The notes beneath the pieces were generated by a model. The model saw only the letters and a list, made by a program, of their open reading frames with translations, was not told the DNA's origin and searched no databases. Made by a program: the position numbers and the translations under genes. 64,000 bases of DNA, taken from Pseudomonas grandcourensis. GTDB lineage: Bacteria > Pseudomonadota > Gammaproteobacteria > Pseudomonadales > Pseudomonadaceae. Shown piece by piece: positions 33,307 through 41,978 of this stretch. Where the stretch lies: positions 162,501-226,500 of the forward strand of contig NZ_CP150919.1 of NCBI RefSeq assembly GCF_039909015.1. Direction: 5' to 3'. Position 1 is the first letter of the stretch. Each line of letters opens with the position of its first letter.

Positions 33307-34660
33307 GTCGGGTAAGGATTCGATCCGTCGCTACTTCAAAGGCTCTGCTTCACTTGAGGGCCAGCCGCTGCCGGAGGTCAACAAGGCGCTGATCGAGGAT
33401 GCGCCACGCGTGGTGCGGCTGACGATCTGGGCGATCATCGCGTTCTTTGTGTTCCTGATGCTCTGGGCCAATTTCGCGGTGATCGACGAAGTGACCAAGG
33501 GCGACGGCAAGGCGATTCCATCGTCGAAGATCCAGAAAATCCAGAACCTTGAAGGCGGTATCGTTGCCGAGCTGTTCGTCAAGGAAGGCCAGATCGTCGA
33601 AGCCGGCGCACCGCTGATTCGCCTGGACGACACGCGATTTGCATCGAACGTCGGCGAAACCGAGGCCGATCGGTTGTCGATGCTGCTGCGGGTCGAACGC
33701 CTGAGCGCCGAGGTCGATGATCGTCCGCTGAACTTCCCCGAGGACGTGCTCAAGGCCGTGCCGGGTCAGGCCAAAAGCGAAGAGTCGCTCTACATAAGCC
33801 GCCGCCAACAGTTGCACGACGAAATTGGCGGCTTGCAGGAGCAGTTGATCCAGCGCCAGCAAGAGTTGCGCGAATTCACTTCCAAGCAGGCGCAGTATCG
33901 CCAGCAATTGGGCTTCCAGCGTCAGGAAATCAGCATGTCCGAGCCGTTGGTGGCCCAGGGCGCGGTATCGCCGGTGGAAGTCCTGCGCCTAAGGCGTGCC
34001 GAAGCGGAGACCCGTGGTCAGCTCGACGCCACCACCCTGGCCATTCCGCGTGCCGAATCGGCAATCAAGGAAGTGCAGCGCAAGGTCGATGAAACCCGCG
34101 GCAAGTTCCGCAGCGAAGCCCTGACCCAGCTCAACGAAGCACGCACCGACCTGAACAAGGCCCAAGCCACTGGGAAAGCCCTGGAAGACCGGGTCAGCCG
34201 GACGCTGGTCACTTCGCCAGTGCGGGGCATCGTCAACAAGTTGCTGGTCAATACCATCGGCGGGGTTATCCAGCCGGGCAGCGACCTGGTGGAAATCGTG
34301 CCACTGGACGACACCTTGCTGGTCGAGGCGAAGATCCGCCCGCAGGACATCGCGTTCCTGCATCCGGGACAGGAAGCGACGGTGAAATTCACCGCCTATG
34401 ACTACACCATCTACGGCGGGTTGAAGGCCAAGCTGGAGCAGATCGGCGCCGACACCATCACCGATGAAGACAAGAAGACCACCTACTACATCATCAAGCT
34501 GCGCACCGACCGGAGCCACCTGGGCACCGATGAAAAGCCGTTGCTGATCATTCCGGGGATGGTGGCTTCCGTGGACATCATCACCGGCAAGAAGACCGTG
34601 CTGAGCTACCTGCTCAAGCCGATCATCCGCGCGCGGGCTGAGGCGCTGCACGAGCGGTAA
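33296..34660 (+). CDS. lapC: Type I secretion membrane fusion protein LapC
   Basis: A 454-aa HlyD-family adaptor. One transmembrane helix at about 42-62 (LTIWAIIAFFVFLMLWANF), then barrel-sandwich halves (NLEGGIVAELFVKEGQIVEAG and SPVRGIVNKLLVNTIGGVI) flank a long coiled coil (about 150-300, rich in Q, E and R), and a C-terminal beta-barrel domain ends near the conserved GMVASVDIITGKKTVLSYLLKP. It links LapB to LapE across the periplasm. GTG start 33296 with AAGGGGC upstream, inside the end of lapB. A REPIN follows the stop codon and may end the lapEBC message. Confidence 0.94.
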   Translation: MLLKSGKDSIRRYFKGSASLEGQPLPEVNKALIEDAPRVVRLTIWAIIAFFVFLMLWANFAVIDEVTKGDGKAIPSSKIQKIQNLEGGIVAELFVKEGQIVEAGAPLIRLDDTRFASNVGETEADRLSMLLRVERLSAEVDDRPLNFPEDVLKAVPGQAKSEESLYISRRQQLHDEIGGLQEQLIQRQQELREFTSKQAQYRQQLGFQRQEISMSEPLVAQGAVSPVEVLRLRRAEAETRGQLDATTLAIPRAESAIKEVQRKVDETRGKFRSEALTQLNEARTDLNKAQATGKALEDRVSRTLVTSPVRGIVNKLLVNTIGGVIQPGSDLVEIVPLDDTLLVEAKIRPQDIAFLHPGQEATVKFTAYDYTIYGGLKAKLEQIGADTITDEDKKTTYYIIKLRTDRSHLGTDEKPLLIIPGMVASVDIITGKKTVLSYLLKPIIRARAEALHER

Positions 34661-34690
34661 TCTTCATCAAGGCTAATGACCTCATCGTCG

Positions 34691-34797
34691 GAACGCCGCC
34701 CGGAGCAAGCTCGCTCCCACAGTGGATTTGTGTTGAAACGCAATTTTTGTGTTTCCACTGACCCCTGTGGAAGCGAGCTTGCTCGCGATAGCGTCCG
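34691..34797. repeat. REPIN (two inverted REP palindromes) after lapC
   Basis: Two REP units face each other: GGAGCAAGCTCGCTCCCACA at 34700 and CTGTGGAAGCGAGCTTGCTC at 34764. They are separated by about 45 bp, with GTGGA/TCCAC-type outer complementarity. This is the GAGCAAGCTCGCTCCCAC family that is very abundant in P. fluorescens-group genomes and is mobilised by RAYT transposases elsewhere in the genome. No transposase is present here. Confidence 0.85.
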
Positions 34798-35043
34798 CCA
34801 AAACACCACAACCCTGTCAGAAAGTGACAAATAACGTCACACCACAATTCCTCCCTTCCCTTAGCAATCGCCATATCGTTATTCATTAACGGTATTTAAA
34901 TTTCAATTCTTATATCTATAAAGTCAATCTCCTGCGTACCTGCCGACCAATCGGCGCGCCGCACGACACGAACCAACACGGGACCTCCGTGAGTTTCTGA
35001 TCGACGCGCGCGCCTTTGAGCGTGCCGTGCGTGGGAGTGATTT
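34798..35043. other. Promoter region of the dioxygenase/ABC operon
   Basis: A non-coding stretch of about 245 bp with an AT-rich part (34870-34925). The inverted repeat CGTTA-TTCAT-TAACG at 34877-34891 is a candidate regulator site. Because many sulfonate operons are controlled by CysB, this element could be a CysB-type or LysR-type box, but no consensus match can be claimed. Confidence 0.4.
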
Positions 35044-35931
35044 ATGTCTGCAGCTTCAGCTTCGCCAAGCATCGCGCCACAATTCTTTGAAGTCCGCCCG
35101 TTCAGCGGAGCGGTGGGTGCCGAAATCATCGGTCTCGACCTGTCCCGCCCGATCAATGATCAGGACTTCGCCCGTATTCACCGTGCGCACCTGGATCATC
35201 ACGTGGTGGTGTTCCGCGACCAGCGCATCACTCCTGAGCAACAGATCGATTTCAGCCGCCGTTTTGGCGTGTTGCAGATCCATGTGCTCAAGCAGTTCCT
35301 GCTGGCGGGGCATCCGGAAATCCTCATCGTTTCCAACATCGTCGAAAACGGCCAGAACATCGGCCTGGGCGACGCCGGCAAGTTCTGGCATTCCGATCTT
35401 TCTTATAAGGAACTGCCGAGCCTGGGCTCGATGCTGCATGCCCAGGAGCTTCCCTACGAGGGCGGCGATACGCTGTTCGCCGACATGCACAAAGCCTGGG
35501 ACAACCTGCCGCTCGCGTTGCGCAAAGCGGTGGAAGGTCGCTCGGCGGCGCACTCCTACACGGCGCGTTACAGCGAGACCAAGTTCGAAGGCAATTGGCG
35601 TCCGACCCTGACGCCTGAGCAACTCGCCCAGGTCGCCGAAGTCGTCCACCCGGTCGTGCGTACCCACCCGGAAAACGGCCGTAAGGCGTTGTTCGTCAGC
35701 GAGGGGTTCACCACCCGCATCGTTGGCCTGCCGGAAGACGAGAGCCAGCAACTGCTGACCGAGCTCTATGCCCACAGTGTGCTGCCGCAAAACATCTACC
35801 GCCATCAATGGCAGCCCCATGATCTGGTGTTCTGGGACAACCGTTCGCTGATCCACCTCGCCGCCGGATGCCCCAGCCATCTGCGCCGCAAGCTGTATCG
35901 CACCACCATTCAGGGCGACGCGCCTTTCTGA
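35044..35931 (+). CDS. TauD/TfdA-family 2-oxoglutarate dioxygenase
   Basis: A 295-aa Fe(II)/2-oxoglutarate-dependent dioxygenase. The facial triad is visible: His116 and Asp118 in FWHSDLSYKE, distal His271 in DNRSLIHLA. Candidate 2OG-binding arginines are Arg282 or Arg286 (LRRKLYRTTIQ). The N-terminal FSGAVGAEIIGLDLSRP and the GGDTLFADMHKAWDNLP segment resemble TfdA more than taurine dioxygenase. Such enzymes cleave C-S, C-O or S-O bonds by hydroxylation. It is the first gene of an operon with an ABC importer, 18 nt before the binding protein gene; ATG 35044 with GGGAG upstream. Substrate unknown: sulfonate, sulfate ester or aryloxyalkanoate are all compatible. Confidence 0.88.
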   Translation: MSAASASPSIAPQFFEVRPFSGAVGAEIIGLDLSRPINDQDFARIHRAHLDHHVVVFRDQRITPEQQIDFSRRFGVLQIHVLKQFLLAGHPEILIVSNIVENGQNIGLGDAGKFWHSDLSYKELPSLGSMLHAQELPYEGGDTLFADMHKAWDNLPLALRKAVEGRSAAHSYTARYSETKFEGNWRPTLTPEQLAQVAEVVHPVVRTHPENGRKALFVSEGFTTRIVGLPEDESQQLLTELYAHSVLPQNIYRHQWQPHDLVFWDNRSLIHLAAGCPSHLRRKLYRTTIQGDAPF

Positions 35932-35949
35932 TTTGTCGGAGATCTGATC

Positions 35950-36975
35950 ATGTCCAAACGTCTTCCATTCGCACCGCTGGCCGCGGCCATCGGCCTGGGT
36001 TTCAGCCTGATCGCCGGCAGCCTGGTGGCGCCGACCGTGGCCCACGCCGAAGGTGAAATCCGCATTGCCGAACAGTTCGGCATCGTTTACCTGCTGCTCA
36101 ATGTGGTGCGCGATCAGAACCTGATCGAGAAATACGGCAAGCAGGAGGGTATCGACATCAAGGTCGATTGGACCCAGCTCTCGGGCGGCGCGGCGGTCAA
36201 CGATGCGTTGCTGTCGGGCTCGATCGACATTGCCGGCGCCGGTGTTGGTCCGCTGCTGACCATCTGGGACCGCACCCACGGTAAGCAGAACGTCAAGGCT
36301 GTAGCATCCCTCGGCAACTTCCCTTACTACCTGGTGAGCAATAATCCCAAGGTCAAAACCATCGCCGACTTCACCGAGAAGGACCGTATCGCGGTGCCGG
36401 CGGTGGGCGTGTCGGTGCAGTCGCGCTTCCTGCAGTACGCGGCGGCCAAGCAGTGGGGTGACAAGGACTTCAATCGCCTCGACAAGTACACCATCGCCGT
36501 TCCACATCCTGATGCCACGGCTGCGCTGTTGGCCGGCGGCACCGAGCTGAGCGGGCACTTTTCCAACCCACCGTTCCAGGACCAGGAACTGGCCAATCCC
36601 AACGTGCACGTGGTGCTGAACACCTATGACCTGCTCGGTCCGAACTCGCCGACGGTGCTGTTCGCCACCGAGAAATTCCGCAATGAGAACCCGAAAACCT
36701 ACAAGGCATTCATTGATGCACTGACCGAAGCGGCGCAGTTCGCGCAGAACGATAAAGGCGCAGCGGCGGACACTTACATCCGCGTTACCAAGGCCAAAAT
36801 CGACCGCGCCGCGTTGCTGAAAATCATCGACAACCCGCAGTTCGAATTCAGCGTCACGCCGAAAAACACTTACCCGCTGGCCGAGTTCCTCTACCGCGTC
36901 GGCGCGATCAAAAACAAACCGGATTCATGGAAGGACTACTTCTTCCAGGACGCCAAGCCGCTGCAAGGGAGCTGA
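35950..36975 (+). CDS. ABC transporter periplasmic binding protein (SsuA/TauA/NrtA type)
   Basis: A 341-aa protein with a clear Sec signal peptide (residues 1-34, ending PTVAHA-EG). The mature part has the NMT1/THI5-like fold: IRIAEQFGIVYLLLNVVRD, LLSGSIDIAGAGVGPLL, VPAVGVSVQSRFLQYAAAK and VLFATEKFRNENPKTYKAF. Proteins of this type bind sulfonates, taurine, nitrate or related small anions. The ATPase start is six bases past the stop codon. It presumably captures the compound attacked by the dioxygenase encoded just upstream. Confidence 0.87.
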   Translation: MSKRLPFAPLAAAIGLGFSLIAGSLVAPTVAHAEGEIRIAEQFGIVYLLLNVVRDQNLIEKYGKQEGIDIKVDWTQLSGGAAVNDALLSGSIDIAGAGVGPLLTIWDRTHGKQNVKAVASLGNFPYYLVSNNPKVKTIADFTEKDRIAVPAVGVSVQSRFLQYAAAKQWGDKDFNRLDKYTIAVPHPDATAALLAGGTELSGHFSNPPFQDQELANPNVHVVLNTYDLLGPNSPTVLFATEKFRNENPKTYKAFIDALTEAAQFAQNDKGAAADTYIRVTKAKIDRAALLKIIDNPQFEFSVTPKNTYPLAEFLYRVGAIKNKPDSWKDYFFQDAKPLQGS

Positions 36976-36980
36976 CCGAA

Positions 36981-37841
36981 ATGAACGCCCCTTTGCAAGG
37001 CCACACGGTCAGCAAACCGATCGCAGCAGCCCAGGCGCTGCTGTCGGTCGATAACGTCAGCCTCGAATACCGCACGCCGCAGCGGGTGGTGCGGGCGACC
37101 CATCAAGTCAGTTTCGAGATCGATCCGGCGGACCGCTTCGTCCTGCTCGGGCCGTCCGGTTGTGGCAAGTCGACGTTGCTCAAGGCCGCCGCCGGCTTCA
37201 TCCAGCCAGTGGAAGGCGAGATCCGTCTGCAAGGCCAGCGCGTTGATGCGCCTGGGCCGGACCGGATCGTGGTGTTCCAGGAATTCGACCAACTGCCGCC
37301 GTGGAAAACCGTGAAGCAGAACGTGATGTTTCCGCTTCTGGCCTCGAAAACCCTCAAGCGCAGGGAGGCCGAAGAGCGGGCGCTGCACTATCTGGAAAAG
37401 GTCGGCCTGGCGGCGTTTGCCGATGCTTATCCGCACACCTTGTCAGGCGGGATGAAGGCCCGGGTCGCCATCGCCCGGGCGCTGGCGATGCAGCCGAAAA
37501 TACTGTTGATGGATGAACCCTTCGCCGCCCTCGATGCCCTGACCCGGCGCAAAATGCAGGAAGAATTGCTGCTGCTCTGGGAGGAAGTGCGTTTCACGCT
37601 GCTGTTCGTCACGCACTCTATCGAAGAGGCGCTGGTGGTGGGCAATCGCATTCTGTTGCTGTCGCCCCATCCGGGTCGGGTGAGGGCGGAAGTCCACAGC
37701 CACCAATACGATTTGCACAGCCTCGGCGGTGTGGCGTTTCAGGAGTCGGCGCGACGTATTCACCGACTGTTGTTCGACGAAGGTCAATCACCGCACGCCG
37801 AACATGAACTGGATTTCGCCGACATCCACATCGCTTATTGA
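36981..37841 (+). CDS. ABC transporter ATPase (SsuB/TauB type)
   Basis: A 286-aa ATPase with Walker A LGPSGCGKSTLL, Q-loop region VVFQEFDQLPPWKTV, signature LSGGMKARVAIARAL and Walker B ILLMDEPFAALD followed by the H-loop VTHSIEEAL. The PPWKTV segment is typical of the nitrate/sulfonate/taurine importer class. The C-terminal 35 residues extend past the core domain. ATG 36981 with AGGGAG eleven bases upstream; a start at 36927 would lie inside the binding protein gene. The permease gene follows after 21 nt. Confidence 0.9.
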   Translation: MNAPLQGHTVSKPIAAAQALLSVDNVSLEYRTPQRVVRATHQVSFEIDPADRFVLLGPSGCGKSTLLKAAAGFIQPVEGEIRLQGQRVDAPGPDRIVVFQEFDQLPPWKTVKQNVMFPLLASKTLKRREAEERALHYLEKVGLAAFADAYPHTLSGGMKARVAIARALAMQPKILLMDEPFAALDALTRRKMQEELLLLWEEVRFTLLFVTHSIEEALVVGNRILLLSPHPGRVRAEVHSHQYDLHSLGGVAFQESARRIHRLLFDEGQSPHAEHELDFADIHIAY

Positions 37842-37862
37842 GCCAGTTGAGAGGAGGGCCCG

Positions 37863-38729
37863 ATGAGCCATTTATCATCCCCGCGTGAAGAGTTCGAAAC
37901 GGTTTTGCAGCCACTGACCAGCGTGCCGCTGGAGCGTGAACTACCCCTTGGCCAACGACTGTGGCAGCAAGGTTGGCTGCGCAAAACCCTGATCCTGATT
38001 TTGCTCGCAGTACTTTGGGAAGCGGTTGCCCGGTATCAGAACAACGACCTGCTGCTGCCGAGCTTTGTGCAAACCGCCCATGCGCTGTATGACGGCCTGC
38101 TCAGCGGTGAATTGCTGGGCAAGGTGTGGATTTCCCTGGTGGTGTTGCTCAAGGGTTACCTGATTGGCATCGTCCTGGCGTTTGCCCTGACCACGCTGGC
38201 GGTGTCGACGCAATTCGGTCGCGATCTGCTCAGTACCCTGACCTCGATGTTCAACCCCTTGCCGGCCATCGCCCTGCTGCCGTTGGCGCTGCTGTGGTTT
38301 GGACTGGGCCAGCACAGCCTGATTTTCGTGCTGGTGCATTCGGTGCTTTGGGCTCTGGCACTGAACACCTACGCCGGCTTCCTCGGCGTCTCGGAAACCC
38401 TGCGCATGGCCGGGCGCAACTATGGCCTCAAGGGCATGCGCCTCGTGCTGTTCATCCTGATCCCGGCGGCGCTGCCGTCGATCCTCGCCGGGTTGAAGAT
38501 TGGTTGGGCGTTTGCCTGGCGGACGTTGATTGCCGCTGAGCTGGTGTTTGGTGCGACCAGTGGGAAGGGCGGGCTGGGGTGGTACATCTTTCAGAATCGC
38601 AATGAGCTGTATACCGACAAGGTGTTTGCCGGGCTGGCGGTGGTGATTCTGATTGGGTTGTTGGTGGAGAACCTGGTGTTTGATTCGTTGGAGCGGGTGA
38701 CGGTTAGGCGGTGGGGGATGGTGCGGTAG
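37863..38729 (+). CDS. ABC transporter permease (SsuC/TauC type)
   Basis: A 288-aa inner-membrane permease with about six transmembrane helices and the EAA-type cytoplasmic loop (GVSETLRMAGRNYGLKGMRLV, then IPAALPSILAGLKIGWAFAW) that contacts the ATPase. A polar N-terminus of about 35 residues precedes TM1 (LILILLAVLWEAVARY). ATG 37863 with GAGGAGGG upstream. Last gene of the four-gene operon; it converges on the RHS gene at 38767, with 37 bp between and no obvious terminator. Confidence 0.89.
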   Translation: MSHLSSPREEFETVLQPLTSVPLERELPLGQRLWQQGWLRKTLILILLAVLWEAVARYQNNDLLLPSFVQTAHALYDGLLSGELLGKVWISLVVLLKGYLIGIVLAFALTTLAVSTQFGRDLLSTLTSMFNPLPAIALLPLALLWFGLGQHSLIFVLVHSVLWALALNTYAGFLGVSETLRMAGRNYGLKGMRLVLFILIPAALPSILAGLKIGWAFAWRTLIAAELVFGATSGKGGLGWYIFQNRNELYTDKVFAGLAVVILIGLLVENLVFDSLERVTVRRWGMVR

Positions 38730-38766
38730 GGAGGGCACGCCGCTGTACTCCATGTCCCCTTAATCC

Positions 38767-39774
38767 TCATGAATTGCGTATTGAAGACACAGCCGAATGA
38801 AAAGACTCGCTGGAAGACCAGTCACGACCGCGTTCCAATTGATTGAGTCGATTCCAAGACTCTTCCAGATCTCTAAGGCTTGCTGCATGGGAATACTGAT
38901 CGCTATGAATGCTATTCCCCGTCGTTGTATTGGAGGCATTTGTCCCACTGGATGCATTGCTAGAAATCGACTCGTTGCTTGGCCAGTGGTCTTTACGTGG
39001 GAGGACCTCCCCACCTTGTAAATAGTTCTCCTCCTTCATGGGTCTTCCACTGGGGTTATCGGGTCTTCCACCGGAGCTGACGACTTGGCGACTTGTACTT
39101 GATGATGGACCGTCTTGTGCGGTACGACTCACTCGCCAAGGTGTCCCTCCAGTTTGCGGTTCCCAGCCGCCCACATTTTGCGGCGCAAGATCACCGCCTG
39201 GAGACGGAACGCGATTTCTAGGGCCTGGCGCTCCCATGATAAAGCCGCCTATCTGAGACCAAGCGGTGTCCTGGCGACTCGGTGGCGAGGGGGTATCTGG
39301 ACGGGAGCTTCGGCCAAGGGTAGACATGGCTTTGTATCTTGCGTTTGCCTTGACGTTGGCAATGGCGAGTTTTTGGGGAGTTCGATATCTAATGTTCTCC
39401 CGTACAAAAAGCTTGATCACATCCCAAAAATGCCCTGTCGGATCCACCCGATTCACCGGATCCCCCACGCAATACATATACGCATTCAACCCACCCCCAC
39501 GAAACGGACTCCAGCTGTCCGGGCTGTGAAAACGCATCAACCGCGGGTTGTAGGCGCGGTAGCCGTTGCCCAGCAAATACCAACCGATATCCGCTTCACG
39601 CAATTGGCCATTGAACCCCAGCCGAGTCTCGACTTTCTGCTGCGCGAACTGCTCGCCGTAAGCTGAGTAGGCGATGGTTTTGGCCTGGCCATCGACGATT
39701 TCGCCAATGATGGATTGACTGCGGTCGGTTGCCAGCAGCACGGTGCGTTGCCAGGTTTGGTTGTGCTGAGCCAT
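38767..39774 (-). CDS. Short RHS-repeat core protein with Ser/Asn-rich C-terminus
   Basis: A 335-aa protein. Residues about 1-115 are an RHS-associated core: GEQFAQQKVETRLGFNGQLRE, GNGYRAYNPRLMRFHSPD, SWSPFRGGGLNAYMYC, then the boundary motif NRVDPTGH. After DPTG comes a unique C-terminal region of about 220 aa, basic at first (RTPQKLAIANVKANARY), then Ser/Gly/Asn-rich and low-complexity. There is no signal peptide and no large YD-repeat shell, so it is not a full Rhs or Tc toxin. Start ATG 39774 with GGAAGG. A second gene of the same plan lies 30 nt upstream. Toxin activity of the tail is possible but no enzyme motif is seen. Confidence 0.82.
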   Translation of the reverse strand: MAQHNQTWQRTVLLATDRSQSIIGEIVDGQAKTIAYSAYGEQFAQQKVETRLGFNGQLREADIGWYLLGNGYRAYNPRLMRFHSPDSWSPFRGGGLNAYMYCVGDPVNRVDPTGHFWDVIKLFVRENIRYRTPQKLAIANVKANARYKAMSTLGRSSRPDTPSPPSRQDTAWSQIGGFIMGAPGPRNRVPSPGGDLAPQNVGGWEPQTGGTPWRVSRTAQDGPSSSTSRQVVSSGGRPDNPSGRPMKEENYLQGGEVLPRKDHWPSNESISSNASSGTNASNTTTGNSIHSDQYSHAASLRDLEESWNRLNQLERGRDWSSSESFHSAVSSIRNS

Positions 39775-39804
39775 TTTTGGAGCCTTCCTGAAAGTTACGT
39801 GCCT

Positions 39805-40656
39805 TTAAGTTGTACGAATGATTGCGACAACTTTTCCGGTCCCCTCGTTCAGCAGAGAGGTGTGCTTCTTTGCGTCCAAAGTCGTTTGTACGTGGTTGTA
39901 ATTAGAGGATTGGATTTGAGTATTTTCCGCTTTTGTTCGACCACGAAAAGTAGAGACGGCAGACTTTTGTTGAGCAGACTTTATTTGTTGCCTGACCTGA
40001 TTAGGTCGTTCTGAGTATCCAATCGGGTGCGACGGAGCGATCTGCGATTTCGAAGTTGAAACTACACGACTTGGTGGAACAGGAAATGGCTCACTCCCTA
40101 CCGTGGCAGCAATGACGGATTTTTTTGCGTTTCCTAGTGCGGCGGACATCTTTGAAGCACCGCTACCAATAAGGCTCGCGGTGCTGTTCATTGCGCTTTT
40201 TGTCGCATAGGCCGTTGTCCTGACAGCTTGCGTGGCAACATTGGTCACCCGTTCGGTGAGCCGCTGTAAGGCTCTGGAGAACGCCCATATCGATTTCCCC
40301 GTCGGATCCGAATTCATCACCGGCTCCCCGCCGCAATACATGTACGCATTCAACCCGCCCTCGCCAAACGGACTCAAGCTGTCCGGGCTCTGAAAGCGCA
40401 TCAGCAGCGGGTTGTATGCACGGTGACCGTTGCCCAACAAATACCGCTCGGGTTTAACCTCACGTAGTTCGCCGTTAAACCCTAGCCGCGTCATGACCCC
40501 AAGCTGTGACGATTGTTGGCCGTAGGGCGAGTACGCAATGAGATTAAGATTGCCCGCATCGACTTCGATCAATACCGAGTTTTTGAGATCCCCAGCCAGC
40601 AAGACCGAGCGTTGCTGGCTGGGGTTCTGTAGATCGACAGTTTTGGCCTGACTCAT
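39805..40656 (-). CDS. Short RHS-repeat core protein with Ala/Ser/Thr-rich C-terminus
   Basis: A 283-aa protein of the same plan as the one downstream. It has an N-terminal RHS core (YGQQSSQLGVMTRLGFNGEL, GHRAYNPLLMRFQSPDS, LSPFGEGGLNAYMYC) ending at NSDPTGK. An unrelated tail of about 165 aa follows: first hydrophobic/Ala-rich (AFSRALQRLTERVTNVATQA, SAMNSTASLIGSGASKMSAA), then basic and polar, ending in GKVVAIIRTT. The two cores are similar, the tails are not, as in RHS tip exchange. Start ATG 40656. No immunity-like gene lies between or beside them. The Ala/Ser helices in the tail could insert into membranes, but that is a guess. Confidence 0.8.
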   Translation of the reverse strand: MSQAKTVDLQNPSQQRSVLLAGDLKNSVLIEVDAGNLNLIAYSPYGQQSSQLGVMTRLGFNGELREVKPERYLLGNGHRAYNPLLMRFQSPDSLSPFGEGGLNAYMYCGGEPVMNSDPTGKSIWAFSRALQRLTERVTNVATQAVRTTAYATKSAMNSTASLIGSGASKMSAALGNAKKSVIAATVGSEPFPVPPSRVVSTSKSQIAPSHPIGYSERPNQVRQQIKSAQQKSAVSTFRGRTKAENTQIQSSNYNHVQTTLDAKKHTSLLNEGTGKVVAIIRTT

Positions 40657-40840
40657 ATCGGGGGGCTTCGCGGAAGTGGGATACGGCTTAATGTTTTACT
40701 CGCTTGAGCCCAACTAGATAACTATCAGAACTGATAGTGGTTCGGGTCGCGCACCTGGGCCGGTACAGTCAAAGCATCATTCGGAGGATGTTTGCTAGCA
40801 TTGCATCTGACTCAACCAAGATCAGCCACGAGTGCTCACC

Positions 40841-41770
40841 ATGCAACTCCCAGACATGAACCTGTTGGTCGCCCTCGATGCCTTGCTCGACGAGGGCAGT
40901 GTGGTGGGCGCGGCGCGGCGGATGAACCTGAGCCCGGCGGCCATGAGCCGGACGTTGACGCGCATCCGCGAAGCCATTGGCGATCCGATCCTGGTGCGCG
41001 CCGGCCGTGGCCTGGTGCCGACCCCCAAGGCACTGGAATTGCGCGAACAGGTGCGCAGTGTGGTGGAGCAGGCCGGGTTGTTGTTTCGTTCGGCCGATGC
41101 GGTGGAACTGAGCTCGCTGCGGCGGCGGTTCAGTATTCGGGCCAACGACTTCTTTGTCGGCGTCTACGGCGGCAAGCTGTTCGACACCCTCGACCGGCAG
41201 GCGCCGCACTGCGAATTGCGTTTCGTCCCTGAAGGCGATGGCGATGATGAGGCATTGCGCGAAGGGCGGATCGATCTCAGCATCAGCAACACACGGCCGT
41301 TGACCCCGGAAGTGAAGATTCAGAACCTGTTTTCCACCCACTTCGTCGGCCTGGTGCGCGAGGATCATCCGCTGCTGGACGATGAGATCACGGCGGAGCG
41401 CTATGCGGGTTATTCCCATATCAGCATGTCCCGGCGTGGCATAGCCCGGGGTCCGATCGACACCGCGCTCAATGCCCTGGGGCTGGAGCGGCGGGTGGCG
41501 GTGATCGCGCCAAGCTTTCATGCGGCGATGTTTGCCTTGCCCGATTCCGACCTGATACTGCCGGTGCCCAAGGAAGCCTTGCTGAGTGTGCGACGGCTTG
41601 GACTGAAGCTGCGCTCGTTCGATTTGCCGATCCCGTTGCCGACCCTGATGCTGACCCAGGCCTGGCACCCGCGTTTCGACAAGGATCCGGCCCACCGCTG
41701 GCTGCGTGAGACGCTGAAATCCTGCTGCGATGAAACGTGGCTGGCTGCGCAACCTGAAAGTCACCGCTGA
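40841..41770 (+). CDS. LysR-family transcriptional regulator
   Basis: A 309-aa LTTR. The N-terminal winged HTH is ALLDEGSVVGAARRMNLSPAAMSRTLTRIREAIGDPILVRAGRGL, and the effector domain follows from about residue 90 (RFSIRANDFFVGVYGGKLFD). The substitution of the usual R-x-G by RAGRGLVPT fits the NodD-like branch. ATG 40841 is preferred over an in-frame GTG at 40832. It reads in the same direction as the efflux genes that start 208 bp downstream, with a REPIN between, so control of that pump is plausible but not shown. Ligand unknown. Confidence 0.88.
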   Translation: MQLPDMNLLVALDALLDEGSVVGAARRMNLSPAAMSRTLTRIREAIGDPILVRAGRGLVPTPKALELREQVRSVVEQAGLLFRSADAVELSSLRRRFSIRANDFFVGVYGGKLFDTLDRQAPHCELRFVPEGDGDDEALREGRIDLSISNTRPLTPEVKIQNLFSTHFVGLVREDHPLLDDEITAERYAGYSHISMSRRGIARGPIDTALNALGLERRVAVIAPSFHAAMFALPDSDLILPVPKEALLSVRRLGLKLRSFDLPIPLPTLMLTQAWHPRFDKDPAHRWLRETLKSCCDETWLAAQPESHR

Positions 41771-41869
41771 CCCCCTGTGGGAGCGAGCTTGCTCGCGAAG
41801 GCGTTGGGTCAGTCAGTATCAATGTTGAATGATAAGCCGCATTCGCGAGCAGGCTCGCTCACACAGAGG
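41771..41869. repeat. REPIN between the LysR gene and the efflux operon
   Basis: Inverted REP units CTGTGGGAGCGAGCTTGCTC (41775) and GCGAGCAGGCTCGCTCACAC (41845) belong to the same family as the REPIN after lapC and are separated by about 45 bp. The element lies directly after the LysR stop codon. Confidence 0.85.
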
Positions 41870-41978
41870 CTCTTCATCATTGCGTCAAACACACTTATAA
41901 CCTGCCAATAAGTTGATTTTCGTCAGGCATCACGCTTCCTAGAATGCTTCGGTCTTTTCACGCCGGAGCTTGCAGTAC

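Noticed and set aside
38767..40656. Type VI secretion Rhs effector pair
   Set aside because: No PAAR domain, no VgrG or adaptor gene and no immunity gene nearby; only the RHS core remains.
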